A DNA stretch of 38,341 nucleotides from Fibrobacter sp. (GCA_012513915.1 JAAZBG010000116.1:1-38341), one strand, 5' to 3'; counted from the stretch's first letter, positions 8,963 through 17,309 are shown. Notes: generated from the letters alone by a model not told the origin. Numbers and translations: made by a program.

Positions 8963-9976
8963 TTATTTCTGATTGCCGCGAAGAAGCGTAGTCAGGCCGC
9001 TGATAACAGTTTCCGGGGTAACCCGGGACATACAGGCGTGCCGCATCTGAATACAGTGGTTTCCGCCATGTGGATGGCATGGACGGCAAAAGAGCGGAGT
9101 CTCAAAAATGCGATATTCCGGAGTTCCCGATGGATAAAATCCCAGATGATGTGTCGTTGGGCCGTAGATCACTCCGGTTTTTACTCCGCATGCCCGTGCA
9201 AGATGGGTAAGACCGCTGTCATTGCCTAGGGCAAGACTGCAGTGTTTTAGTACGCATCCGCACTCATAGAGTGATATTTTCCCGGCCAGCACCACCACAT
9301 GTCGACCAATCATGGCACGTAATTCCTCTGCCTGTTCATACTCGGATGTACTACCGAGGATTAGTATGTTCCAGCCAAGGATCTGAAAATATTTTCCTAT
9401 TGCAGCAAAGCTTTTTATTGGCCATTCTTTATTTTTCCAGGCACTGAAAGGAAAAAAGGCAACTACGGGACGTTTTATAATATCAGTTTGAAGCATCTGT
9501 GTGTAGTATGATGGATTTGCGGCTTTAAATGTAAGGCTTGGGGCTTTGTTAAAATCCGGGACGGGTGCATGAATCTCTGCAGCGTTAAGATAACGGGTGA
9601 TAATATCTGATGCTGTAGGGTAGAGATTTTTGCGTGCTAAAAGGAGCAGTGTTCTGGGAAGATGGAGTTTATGGAGATGTGTGACCTTCCTCACATTCTT
9701 AAAATGCTCCAGTATACTATGACTCCGTTTCCCGTTCTGAAGATCAATAATGTGATCCCACGCTTCATTGAACAGTGAAATATCCCAGTATGATTCATGC
9801 TTTTTTAATCCAATAACGGATTTTAATCGTGTATCATCCAGAAAAAGTTCGGTATAATTTTTATCAGTAAGCAGGGTGATTTCACAATCAGGGTCAACCA
9901 TTTTCAGGTAATTCATTACTGCGGTTGTGAGAATTACATCACCAAGAGAGCTAAATCTGATAATTAGATATTTCAT
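8963..9976 (-). CDS. GT9 glycosyltransferase (ADP-heptose:LPS heptosyltransferase family)
   Basis: A 337-residue GT-B enzyme. The N-terminus KYLIIRFSSLGDVILTTAV is the acceptor-side signature of WaaC/WaaF/RfaQ-type heptosyltransferases. The C-terminal half has VVAFFPFSAWKNKEWP and LALGNDSGLTHLARACGV, the nucleotide-sugar binding segment. A Cys/His-rich patch (FCRPCHPHGGNHC) near the C-terminus is common in this family. Role: transfer of heptose or a related sugar to a lipopolysaccharide core or other surface glycan at the inner membrane. There is no clear Shine-Dalgarno before the ATG. It is divergent from the kinase gene. Confidence 0.88.
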   Translation of the reverse strand: MKYLIIRFSSLGDVILTTAVMNYLKMVDPDCEITLLTDKNYTELFLDDTRLKSVIGLKKHESYWDISLFNEAWDHIIDLQNGKRSHSILEHFKNVRKVTHLHKLHLPRTLLLLARKNLYPTASDIITRYLNAAEIHAPVPDFNKAPSLTFKAANPSYYTQMLQTDIIKRPVVAFFPFSAWKNKEWPIKSFAAIGKYFQILGWNILILGSTSEYEQAEELRAMIGRHVVVLAGKISLYECGCVLKHCSLALGNDSGLTHLARACGVKTGVIYGPTTHHLGFYPSGTPEYRIFETPLFCRPCHPHGGNHCIQMRHACMSRVTPETVISGLTTLLRGNQK

Positions 9977-10177
9977 TGTAATAAAAATATATGACGATGA
10001 TAAAAAAAATGTTATTAATTTTACATGAGGTAAAATTTATATTAATTTACTAATATAGTAAAACCTGGTTAAAGTTTATAATTACCCTGATTACCGCGAT
10101 TGACTGCGGTGTTCTGATTTAAGAAAATAATACAATCGTATGGCCTGGTTGAATTTTTTAAAAGGCACTCCAAAAAT

Positions 10178-11332
10178 ATGACAACATCCCCAAATTCAGA
10201 GAACACTGGACGCACCATGAAGGTGAGTGACACTATACACAATCCGTATAAAGATTCTGTTCTTCCAACACTTTCTCCCGGCTTTAAGATCGGGCCGAAT
10301 AAAATTGATACACTTATCGGTGAGGGTGGCAGTGCGACAGTGTACAAAGTCTGGCACGAGGGACTTGAGGTTATACGTGCGGTAAAGGTACTTAAAAAGT
10401 ATACAAATAAAGAGGCTCGTGAACGCTTTTTTACAGAAGCAAAAATTCTTGCTGATATTCATCATCCTAATATTATTGAAATACACAATATCGGGTATCT
10501 TGACCAGCAGGTGCCCTTTCTTGAAATGGAATATGTTGATGGTTTCTCGATTAAATCATTATTAGGTCAGCATAGCAGGTTACCAATCCCCGTTGCTCTC
10601 GCAGTGGCATATTTCGCAAGCCATGCATTGCGGTATACCCATATCAAGGATTATACTATCTACGGTAAAGTGTATCACGGGTTGATACACAGGGATATTA
10701 AACCGGACAATATTATTGTGTCAAAAGATGGTATTGTAAAACTGATGGATTTTGGCATTGCGCGTCCGAGTGAGGTTAGTTTACATACTGTCGGGCAGAA
10801 AATCATGGGGACTCTTATATATCTTAGTCCCGAGCAGCTTAACGGAAAGACACTTGATCTGCGGAGTGATATTTTTTCACTGGGTGCGGTTCTTTACGAG
10901 ATGCTAAGTGGACAGCGTGCGTTTCCCCAGAAAGTTCTCTCCGAGCTTGTTCAGAAAAAGACGAAAGCTGAATTTCGTCCATTGTCAAGTTTGGGAATTG
11001 CAATCCCCGAGGAAATTAATGAGATTATCAGTAAGTGTATGGCTCTTGACCCGTCAGACCGTTATGCAAATTGTGCCGATTTGGGTCAGGATATTTTTGC
11101 AGTTTTCAGAAACATCTCAGACAGAGCACCTCAGGATGTATTATCAAAATTCATAAACAATCCCTCCAGCATTGGTGAGATAAAAGCTCCACCCGCATTG
11201 CCATCAAAGAGTGTATCACGATCTATATCGGGAAAAAAGAGCGAAAGTTTCAATAAAAAGTATCTTATTTATGCCGGAGTTGCGGCAGCAGCCATGGCTG
11301 CCGGTGTCGTGATTAGTAAATTTGTTTTTTAA
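10178..11332 (+). CDS. tail-anchored Ser/Thr protein kinase
   Basis: A 384-residue PknB-type (Hanks) kinase. Visible elements are the glycine loop IGEGGSATVY (residues 47-56), the lysine in IRAVKVLKK (Lys70), Glu87, catalytic HRDIKPDN (171-178), DFG (191-193), and TLIYLSPEQL in place of the APE region. All catalytic residues are present, so it should be active. After a linker (about residues 310-360) the chain ends in one membrane helix (LIYAGVAAAAMAAGVVISKF) with almost nothing after it. It therefore has no extracellular sensor such as PASTA repeats. The start is uncertain: ATG 10178 has only a distant AAGG, and ATG 10217 is possible. Targets are unknown. Confidence 0.9.
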   Translation: MTTSPNSENTGRTMKVSDTIHNPYKDSVLPTLSPGFKIGPNKIDTLIGEGGSATVYKVWHEGLEVIRAVKVLKKYTNKEARERFFTEAKILADIHHPNIIEIHNIGYLDQQVPFLEMEYVDGFSIKSLLGQHSRLPIPVALAVAYFASHALRYTHIKDYTIYGKVYHGLIHRDIKPDNIIVSKDGIVKLMDFGIARPSEVSLHTVGQKIMGTLIYLSPEQLNGKTLDLRSDIFSLGAVLYEMLSGQRAFPQKVLSELVQKKTKAEFRPLSSLGIAIPEEINEIISKCMALDPSDRYANCADLGQDIFAVFRNISDRAPQDVLSKFINNPSSIGEIKAPPALPSKSVSRSISGKKSESFNKKYLIYAGVAAAAMAAGVVISKFVF

Positions 11333-11470
11333 ACCTGCAATCTGTAAATCAGTCTGATTTACTGCCGGCTATCACATCTTCATTGTGTGGCACAACATGT
11401 TCTTGCAGTCTGTAAATTAAAACAATTCCTGAAAAAGCAGAAGTTTGAGTGAAGTAGTTGTTATAAAATA

Positions 11471-11506
11471 AAAAAGAGTATTCCTTTAAACAGGAATACT
11501 CTTTTT
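11471..11506. terminator. bidirectional intrinsic terminator
   Basis: A perfect 15-bp inverted repeat (11471-11485 and 11492-11506) with a six-base loop and A/T tracts at both outer ends. It can end transcription of the tRNA pair on the minus strand (the tRNA-Glu gene ends two bases away) and of the kinase on the plus strand. Confidence 0.85.
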
Positions 11507-11507
11507 A

Positions 11508-11580
11508 TAGCGCTACGGGGAATCGAACCCCGGTTTTATGGATGAGAACCACATGTCCTGGGCCACTAGACGATAGCGCC
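11508..11580 (-). tRNA. tRNA-Glu (anticodon CUC)
   Basis: A 73-nt cloverleaf. The acceptor arm GGCGCTA pairs with TAGCGCT (one G-U pair), the D arm is GTCTAGTGGCCCAGGAC, and the anticodon stem encloses loop TTCTCAT, giving anticodon CTC. The T arm is CGGGG-TTCGATT-CCCCG. The 3' CCA is not encoded. It lies seven bases downstream of tRNA-Gln in the same transcript and just before the terminator. Confidence 0.93.
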
Positions 11581-11587
11581 AGATAAT

Positions 11588-11661
11588 TGGCTGGGGTGCA
11601 AGGATTCGAACCTCGATAGCTGGAGCCAGAATCCAGAGTACTGCCATTGTACGACACCCCA
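11588..11661 (-). tRNA. tRNA-Gln (anticodon CUG)
   Basis: A 74-nt cloverleaf. The acceptor arm is TGGGGTG/CACCCCA with G73 and an encoded CCA. Anticodon stem CTGGA/TCCAG encloses loop TTCTGGC, giving anticodon CTG; the T loop is TTCGAAT. The U1-A72 pair and G73 are usual for glutamine tRNAs. Unlike the adjacent tRNA-Glu, its CCA end is encoded. Confidence 0.93.
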
Positions 11662-11675
11662 AACAAGTGACCTCT

Positions 11676-11704
11676 AATATACGTTCTGAATAAACTGCTG
11701 GCAA
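11676..11704 (-). promoter_or_regulatory. sigma-70-type promoter of the tRNA pair
   Basis: On the minus strand TTGCCA (11704-11699) and TATATT (11681-11676) are separated by 17 bases. The predicted start falls about eight bases before the tRNA-Gln 5' end. Confidence 0.75.
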
Positions 11705-11705
11705 G

Positions 11706-11727
11706 AAAAAAACATCACAAATTGTGA
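11706..11727 (-). terminator. probable terminator after the first NifA-like gene
   Basis: On the minus strand a short hairpin TCACAA-T-TTGTGA (11727-11715) is followed within two bases by a run of T. The stem is short and AT-rich, so termination may be weak. It sits 20 bases after the stop codon and directly upstream of the tRNA promoter. Confidence 0.5.
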
Positions 11728-11747
11728 ACTTATCACCTTGCTATAGA

Positions 11748-13358
11748 CTAGATTCCAGCATTCCTGCCGGCATTCTTGCGATATTTTCTATAATCAATCC
11801 GGTATTTCTCGATTTTATACTGAAGAATACGTTTTGTCGTTTTAAGAAGCTCGGATGCAATTGTTTGATTACCCTGACTATCCTTGAGAGCGTCAATGAT
11901 AAGCTGTTTTTCAAATGAGGCCACAAGATTTTCAAATGTGCCTCCTGTGGATGATGGTTCAATGCATGTTCGCTGTATTTCACGGGGAAGATTGTAGCCT
12001 TCAATAACATTGTTTTCTGCTACAAGGACAGCACATTCAATAACATTTTCAAGCTCCCGGACATTACCGGGCCATCGGTATGATGATAACATTTCTATTG
12101 CCGGTGTTGATATTCTGTCGATTTGTTTCCGGTGAAGATGTGAGTATTTATTGACGAAGTGATCTGCTAAAAGAAGAACATCTGCACCCCGTTCCCGAAG
12201 GGGAGGAAGCGCAATTGTAAATACATTCAGCCGGTAAAAAAGATCCTCCCTGAAGGTATTTACCTTTACTGCTGTTTCCAGGTCAAGGTTGGTGGCTGTT
12301 ATCAGCCGCACGTTTACTTTCGTCGGAGTAACACTTCCAATTTTCTGAATTTCCTTTTCCTGTATTGCCCTGAGCAAACGGGCTTGTGCACTCAGTGGTA
12401 ATTCACCTATTTCGTCAAGAAACAGGGTTCCGTTATTTGCCGCTTCGAATTTACCCATACGCGATGCAAAAGCATTTGTAAAAGCACCTTTTTCATGTCC
12501 GAAGAGTTCACTTTCAATAAGTGACACAGGAAGAGCTGCACAGTTTATGGCGATAAACGGGCCGTTATTTACCAGACTTTTAAGATGAATTGCCCTCGCA
12601 ACAAGCTCTTTACCGGTACCTGTTTCACCCCGTATCAGTACTGTTGTTGATGATGGTGCTACCTGAGCAATAAAACGATATACCTCCCGCATGGAGCTGC
12701 TGTTACCGATCATATCATCAGGACGCCCGCGGTTTTCAAGAATATGCCGTAATTGTAAATTTTCATGTTCAAGCCGTTTTACTTCTTCTGCCTGAATCCT
12801 GCGCTGTTCCACTGTAAGCGCAATAAGGTTGGCTACAGCCTCCAGAAACTGCAACTCACCATCAAGAGTTACATAATCTTCAACGGCTACTCTATCAACT
12901 GACAGTACACCAACGACATTTGAATTGGCTTTTATCGGTACACAAAGAAATGCAAGATCGGAAAGACGGAGATTCTTTCTGGCACCTGTTTTGTCAAGAA
13001 ACGAAGTGGTTGTATCCAGTTTTGGTATCGCAATGGCGCGCCCGGTCAGTGCAACCTGCCCCGTAATGCCCTCACCAAGCTGATATTTACCGCGGGTTCT
13101 GAGATTTTCCGGTATACTGTACGCAATATCAACAACAAGCTCAGTTTTGTCCTTGTTTAATATTGAAATCATCCCTCTTCTCATCCCTGCCTGTGTTTCA
13201 AGGATTTTCATGATATCATTCATCATCTGGTCAAGCTGGCTGCTCGAATTTAATACTGTTGCGATGTTGTAAAGAATGTTGAGGCCATTAAAATTCAAAT
13301 CGGTGTTGACTCTGGTTGTTAACATTTGCTGCCCGTTGTACAAGTTTGTATTATTCAT
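11748..13358 (-). CDS. NifA-like sigma-54 activator (GAF-AAA-Fis) with altered GAFTGA loop
   Basis: A 536-residue enhancer-binding protein. It has an N-terminal GAF domain (about residues 30-185), a coiled linker, an AAA+ domain with Walker A GETGTGKE (244-251) and Walker [11 protein letters not shown], arginine-rich FREDLFYRLNVF, and a C-terminal Fis helix-turn-helix (about 485-520, GNQTIASELLKTTKRILQYK). The sigma-54 contact loop reads GAFTNA (291-296) instead of GAFTGA. NifA-type interdomain Cys-x4-Cys is absent. ATG 13358 is preferred, with GAAG upstream; a GTG at 13403 would add 15 residues. It is divergent from amtB and shares with it the region holding a TGT-N10-ACA site. Effector and target genes are inferred, most likely nitrogen control. 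Confidence 0.88.
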   Translation of the reverse strand: MNNTNLYNGQQMLTTRVNTDLNFNGLNILYNIATVLNSSSQLDQMMNDIMKILETQAGMRRGMISILNKDKTELVVDIAYSIPENLRTRGKYQLGEGITGQVALTGRAIAIPKLDTTTSFLDKTGARKNLRLSDLAFLCVPIKANSNVVGVLSVDRVAVEDYVTLDGELQFLEAVANLIALTVEQRRIQAEEVKRLEHENLQLRHILENRGRPDDMIGNSSSMREVYRFIAQVAPSSTTVLIRGETGTGKELVARAIHLKSLVNNGPFIAINCAALPVSLIESELFGHEKGAFTNAFASRMGKFEAANNGTLFLDEIGELPLSAQARLLRAIQEKEIQKIGSVTPTKVNVRLITATNLDLETAVKVNTFREDLFYRLNVFTIALPPLRERGADVLLLADHFVNKYSHLHRKQIDRISTPAIEMLSSYRWPGNVRELENVIECAVLVAENNVIEGYNLPREIQRTCIEPSSTGGTFENLVASFEKQLIIDALKDSQGNQTIASELLKTTKRILQYKIEKYRIDYRKYRKNAGRNAGI

Positions 13359-13623
13359 TTGCGATTTCTTCAATTTTGTATAAAGTTGCTTTAATGATAT
13401 CACTGACCACGATAGCGAGCATAATGATGTGATTGTTAGGATGTAAAACGAATCACTGATTTAGCAATGCTATCCGGCAAAGCATGTATAACGCAAAATA
13501 CAGGCCAGAATAATCGCCGCAACGCTAAACTCTGTTTTCAGTGGAGAATAATACATAAACAGATGTAAGTCATTGGAAAAAAAGTTGTAATGATACTTGA
13601 CACAATAATGGTGTTTCCGGAAT

Positions 13624-13639
13624 TGTTTACTATGATACA
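13624..13639. promoter_or_regulatory. NifA-type upstream activator site TGT-N10-ACA
   Basis: TGT (13624-13626), ten bases, ACA (13637-13639), extended by one base on each side to TTGT-N10-ACAA. This is the published consensus of NifA upstream activator sequences. Its centre lies about 130 bases before the predicted amtB transcription start, inside the usual enhancer range. Either adjacent activator could bind it. Confidence 0.6.
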
Positions 13640-13735
13640 AATATGTGCTAATTAAAGTACTTTAGCTACAAAAGTGTTCTGATTGAACATATATAATGTT
13701 TGAAGCAGGCGGATTATCGTGATGAAAAACCATTA

Positions 13736-13750
13736 TGGCACAACCCTTGC
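13736..13750 (+). promoter_or_regulatory. sigma-54 (-24/-12) promoter of amtB
   Basis: TGGCACAACCCTTGC matches the RpoN consensus TGGCAC-N5-TTGC with the invariant GG and GC dinucleotides ten bases apart. Predicted transcription start is near 13762, about 100 bases before the amtB ATG. A TGT-N10-ACA site upstream and two activator genes nearby support it. Confidence 0.88.
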
Positions 13751-13864
13751 GTTATTAAATGGTCGGAACATTTAAAAATATCACAGGAAGGTGACAGATG
13801 AAACAATAGCAGGATAATTGACAATAAAAGAAGAAAAACAAACAAACAAATATCAGGAGGTTTT

Positions 13865-15136
13865 ATGATTCTACGATATGTACCACTATGTATTGCCGCA
13901 CTTGCAGGTGTTGCTGCTGCGCAGGATCCGTCATTAGATAGCGGAGATACTGCATGGATGATTGTTGCAACAGCTCTGGTTATGCTTATGACCCTACCCG
14001 GGCTTGCATTGTTTTATGGAGGTATTGCTAAAAGGAAAGACACTCTTAACGTAATGGCTATGTCGTTTGTCGCCTATGCTATTGTTAGTATTTTGTGGAT
14101 CATTTTCGGATATTCACTGACATTCAGTGGTAACATTGCAGGTGTAATCGGGGACTTTAAGAAATTTATGTTGAATACGGTGGGACCGGATAGTTTGACA
14201 GGAACAATTCCTGAGTATATCTTTGTCGTTTTTCAGTTAACATTTGCTGCTATTACGGTTGCGCTTGCAAGCGGTGGATTCATTGAAAGAATGAAATTCA
14301 GTGCCTGGATACTTTTTACCGTTCTCTGGTTTGCAATAGTCTATGTGCCGGTAGCACACTGTGTATGGGGTGGCGGTTTTTTATTCGAACTTGGTGCACT
14401 TGACTTTGCGGGAGGAACCGTAGTCCATATTAATGCAGGTATAGCGGCACTTGTTGGTGCTATTGTGCTGGGAAAGCGCAAAGACCGGGATCTGGTTCCT
14501 AATAATCTTGTGTCAACAGTTACCGGTACAGGTTTGCTATGGTTTGGATGGTTTGGATTCAATGCTGGGTCTGCACTTGCAGCAAATGGGCTTGCAGGTG
14601 TTGCATTTATCAATACAAATACAGCAACAGCTGTTGCTGCTGTTGCGTGGATGGTGACAGAGTGGATCTACTCAAAGAAACCTACAGTTCTCGGTCTTGC
14701 ATCAGGTGCGGTCGCGGGGCTTGTTGCAATTACTCCGGCAGCAGGTTTTGTTAATGTAGGCGGTGCACTGGTCATCGGTTTACTGGCCGGAATCATACCG
14801 TTCTTCATGGTAGCAATAGTAAAGCACAAGCTTGGTTACGATGATTCTCTTGACGCATTTGGAATTCATGGAGTCGGAGGACTGCTTGGTGCGCTGCTTA
14901 CCGGAGTGTTCGCAGATCCATCAATAAACAGCGCTGGAAAAGGATTACTTTACGGAAATCCTCATCAGTTGACAATACAGGCTATTGCTGCCGGAACAAC
15001 TATTGTTTACTGTGCTGTAGCAACACTGATAATTTTCCTGATAATTAAGCTGGTTACAGGTATCCGTGTCGATACAGATTCCGAATACAATGGACTTGAT
15101 AAAACGGAGCATGGTGAAAAAGCCTATAATATTTAA
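13865..15136 (+). CDS. amtB: ammonium transporter
   Basis: A 423-residue Amt/MEP/Rh channel. A signal-like N-terminus (CIAALAGVAAAQ) precedes about 11 membrane helices. Recognisable elements: TMLPGLALFYGG-like MTLPGLALFYGG, conserved Asp in GALDFAGGTVVHINAG (with the first pore His), WFGFNAGSAL, and AFGIHGVGGLLGALLTG (second pore His). It conducts ammonium/ammonia across the inner membrane under nitrogen limitation. A strong AGGAGG lies four bases before the ATG. It is followed by a PII gene 58 bases on, the classic amtB-glnK pair in which uridylylation-controlled PII docks on and blocks the channel. The upstream sigma-54 promoter implies nitrogen-regulated expression. Confidence 0.97.
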   Translation: MILRYVPLCIAALAGVAAAQDPSLDSGDTAWMIVATALVMLMTLPGLALFYGGIAKRKDTLNVMAMSFVAYAIVSILWIIFGYSLTFSGNIAGVIGDFKKFMLNTVGPDSLTGTIPEYIFVVFQLTFAAITVALASGGFIERMKFSAWILFTVLWFAIVYVPVAHCVWGGGFLFELGALDFAGGTVVHINAGIAALVGAIVLGKRKDRDLVPNNLVSTVTGTGLLWFGWFGFNAGSALAANGLAGVAFINTNTATAVAAVAWMVTEWIYSKKPTVLGLASGAVAGLVAITPAAGFVNVGGALVIGLLAGIIPFFMVAIVKHKLGYDDSLDAFGIHGVGGLLGALLTGVFADPSINSAGKGLLYGNPHQLTIQAIAAGTTIVYCAVATLIIFLIIKLVTGIRVDTDSEYNGLDKTEHGEKAYNI

Positions 15137-15194
15137 AATAACTGGTTACAGATGTAAAAGAACCTTGATCAATCTAAAATAAAGGGGTACTGGA

Positions 15195-15542
15195 ATGAAA
15201 TATATCATTGCAATAATACAGCCATCACGACTTGAATCAGTAAAGGAAGCTTTAAGTCATATCGAAGTGTTCAGATTGACTGTTTCTGATGTTCAGGGAA
15301 TTGGTCGCCAGAAAGGGCATACAGAAATATACCGCGGGCATGAGTATAAGATAAACTTTGTAAATAAAGTTAAACTTGAAATTGCGGTTGATGACAAATA
15401 TGTAAATTCTACTGTTGATGCAATTGCTGATGCTGCAAGGACCGGTGAACAGGGAAAGATAGGGGATGGAAAAATATTCATTCTGCCGCTTGAAGACTGT
15501 ATGAGAATCAGAACACGTGAAAAAGGTGTTGATGCCCTTTAA
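15195..15542 (+). CDS. glnK: PII signal protein (GlnK/GlnB type)
   Basis: A 115-residue PII protein. The T-loop GRQKGHTEIYRGHEYKINF contains the potential uridylylation Tyr51 and Tyr46. The C-terminal signature is KIGDGKIF followed by RIRT. In the B-loop the chain reads TGEQGKIGDGK, three residues more than the TGKIGDGK of enterobacterial GlnB/GlnK (extra residues about 85-87). The B-loop contributes to ATP binding. PII senses ATP/ADP and 2-oxoglutarate and, next to amtB, probably gates the transporter; it may also act on the neighbouring activators. AAAGGGG lies seven bases before the ATG. Confidence 0.95.
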   Translation: MKYIIAIIQPSRLESVKEALSHIEVFRLTVSDVQGIGRQKGHTEIYRGHEYKINFVNKVKLEIAVDDKYVNSTVDAIADAARTGEQGKIGDGKIFILPLEDCMRIRTREKGVDAL

Positions 15543-15550
15543 GCACAAAC

Positions 15551-15600
15551 GGTAAACCTGCTGCCGGAGCACCTTTTACGCAGGTTTACCATTTTCTTTA
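15551..15600 (+). terminator. intrinsic terminator of amtB-glnK
   Basis: A perfect 11-bp stem (15551-15561 with 15580-15590), 18-base loop and a T-rich tail, starting eight bases after the glnK stop codon. Confidence 0.75.
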
Positions 15601-15627
15601 ATGATTGTTTTGCGTAGTGTAAATAAT

Positions 15628-15658
15628 AAAAAAGACAATGTGACACATTGTCTTTTTT
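15628..15658. terminator. bidirectional intrinsic terminator
   Basis: GACAATGTG and CACATTGTC flanked by A-run on the left and T-run on the right. It can act on glnK readthrough and on the convergent activator gene. Confidence 0.8.
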
Positions 15659-15691
15659 ATTTCGGGGAGTTTATTCAGATCTGCAGTACAA

Positions 15692-15740
15692 CTGATAGTG
15701 TAGTATAACACCGGATTGAGGCGTTATACTACACTATCAG
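15692..15740. repeat. perfect 18-bp inverted repeat
   Basis: CTGATAGTGTAGTATAAC (15692-15709) and its exact complement (15723-15740) enclose 13 bases. There is no T-run, so it is not an ordinary intrinsic terminator. It lies six bases beyond the stop of the convergent activator gene and would form a strong hairpin in that mRNA's 3' end. It may protect the mRNA, slow convergent polymerase, or be a binding site. Confidence 0.85.
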
Positions 15741-15746
15741 ATAATC

Positions 15747-17309
15747 TTAATCACATCCCCTGAATCGGTTGTAGTCTATTTCATATTTGTTAATCTTGTA
15801 CTGAATAATACGTTTGCTCGTGCCAAGAAGTTTTGCGGCTTCAGTCTGGTTACCACGGGTATCTTTTAAGGCATCAATAATGAGTTCTTTTTCATAAGCT
15901 GCTACCATGTTTTCAAAAGAGTCATTGCGGCTTCCCTGAAGTTCAGATTCTTTCATTTGCAAAGTCGGAGGAAGATCATGGCCTTCTATGACATTACCGG
16001 TCGCAACAATAACGGCCCGTTCAATAACATTTTCAAGCTCTCTGACATTACCAGGCCAGTGATACGCTGCCATCATGTCAATTGCTGATGTTGAGATCCG
16101 ATCGATATTCTTATCATGGAGTTTTGCATATTTTTTTACAAAATAATCAGCCAGAAGGAGGCTGTCGGCGCCACGTTCCCTGAGCGGTGGCAGTAGAATA
16201 GTGAAGACGTTGATACGATAGTACAGGTCTTCCCTGAAATGTCCATCCTTGACTTCTGATTCAAGATTTCTGTTAGTCGCACATATCAGCCGTACGTTGA
16301 CATGGATAGAATCGGTGCCACCAACACGCTGAAATTCCTTTTCCTGTATCGCTCGTAAAAGACGGCTTTGCGCAGAAAGCGACATCTCACCAATTTCGTC
16401 AAGAAACAATGTACCCTTGTCTGCAGCTTCAAATCTTCCGATTCTTTTTGCAGTTGCGCCTGTAAATGATCCCTTTTCATGGCCGAAAAGTTCACTTTCA
16501 AGAAGTGACTCTGGCAATGCCGCACAGTTAACCGCAATAAATGGACCTGCTGCAAAATTACTCTTCTGATGAATTGCCCGTGCTACAAGTTCTTTGCCTG
16601 TACCGGTTTCTCCGCGAATTAATACTGTTGTCGATGATGTTGCTACCTGCCCGATCTGACGGTATACATCTTTCATTGAACTGCTGTTGCCGGTCATTTG
16701 ATCGGGTTTACCTTTATTTTCAAGCGTTTTTTTCAGTTCGATGTTTTCTTTTTCAAGCGCATGGATTACATCGTATTGACGGCGTCTGGTCTGAACTACC
16801 TGTGCGATGAGATCTGCTACTGCTTCAAGAAATTTTACCTCACCATCAAGTGTCAATGATGTATCCACAGCGACGGTATCGACTGACAATGCACCTACGA
16901 CAATGTTTCCAGCTTTAATCGGAACGCAGAGAAATGCCAGATCTGAATGTTTCAAACCTTTTCGTGCACCGGTTCTGTCAAGAAATGTCGGCTCATCCAC
17001 CAGTGTTGGTACTGCGATGGGTCTTCCTGTAGCAACCACTCTGCCCGTAACACCCTCACCCAGGCGATATTTGCCCTTCTTCTTGTCAGCATCAGATATA
17101 CCACGTGCGACATCAACAGCAATTTCTTCATTGTCGGGACTAAGAATGGTAATCATGCCACGCTTCATTCCCGCACTCGTTTCAAGAAGTTCCAGCGTAG
17201 AACCCATGATTTTATCAAGATCCTGACCCGAAGCAAGAATGTGTGCAAGTTGATACAGTACCGATAAACCGTTAAAACTAAGTTCGTTTTGAATTGGAGC
17301 TGTTGCCAT
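15747..17309 (-). CDS. NifA-like sigma-54 activator (GAF-AAA-Fis)
   Basis: A 520-residue paralogue of the activator at 11748-13358, alignable from end to end. GAF domain (about residues 20-175), linker, AAA+ domain with GETGTGKE, sigma-54 loop GSFTGA (280-285), [10 protein letters not shown] and [12 protein letters not shown], then a Fis helix-turn-helix ([20 protein letters not shown]). The loop keeps the conserved FTGA, so it should activate sigma-54 polymerase. ATG 17309 has AAGGA ten bases upstream; ATG 17327 is an alternative with a poorer site. It is convergent with amtB-glnK, which is thus bracketed by two activators. It is the better candidate for the direct amtB activator. The signal bound by its GAF domain is unknown (2-oxoglutarate in some NifA proteins). 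Confidence 0.92.
   Translation of the reverse strand: MATAPIQNELSFNGLSVLYQLAHILASGQDLDKIMGSTLELLETSAGMKRGMITILSPDNEEIAVDVARGISDADKKKGKYRLGEGVTGRVVATGRPIAVPTLVDEPTFLDRTGARKGLKHSDLAFLCVPIKAGNIVVGALSVDTVAVDTSLTLDGEVKFLEAVADLIAQVVQTRRRQYDVIHALEKENIELKKTLENKGKPDQMTGNSSSMKDVYRQIGQVATSSTTVLIRGETGTGKELVARAIHQKSNFAAGPFIAVNCAALPESLLESELFGHEKGSFTGATAKRIGRFEAADKGTLFLDEIGEMSLSAQSRLLRAIQEKEFQRVGGTDSIHVNVRLICATNRNLESEVKDGHFREDLYYRINVFTILLPPLRERGADSLLLADYFVKKYAKLHDKNIDRISTSAIDMMAAYHWPGNVRELENVIERAVIVATGNVIEGHDLPPTLQMKESELQGSRNDSFENMVAAYEKELIIDALKDTRGNQTEAAKLLGTSKRIIQYKINKYEIDYNRFRGCD

Larger units (their letters stand above)
13359..13864. other. amtB/NifA-like divergent regulatory region
   Basis: About 500 bases with no credible ORF on either strand. 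It contains the enhancer-like site at 13624-13639, the -24/-12 promoter at 13736-13750, an ACAC-N7-GTGT repeat near 13600, and AGGAGG (13855-13860) four bases before the amtB ATG. A leader of roughly 100 bases separates the predicted amtB start of transcription from its ATG. Confidence 0.7.

Noticed and set aside
8689..9229. Two plus-strand ORFs of 85 and 107 residues
   Set aside because: The second is antisense to the GT9 gene; the first is an AT-rich Ile/Leu/Asn ORF in the upstream region of a minus-strand operon without a proper start signal.
11748..13358. True oxygen-sensing NifA
   Set aside because: The interdomain Cys-x4-Cys motif is missing and no nif genes are in the window, so only 'NifA-like' is justified.
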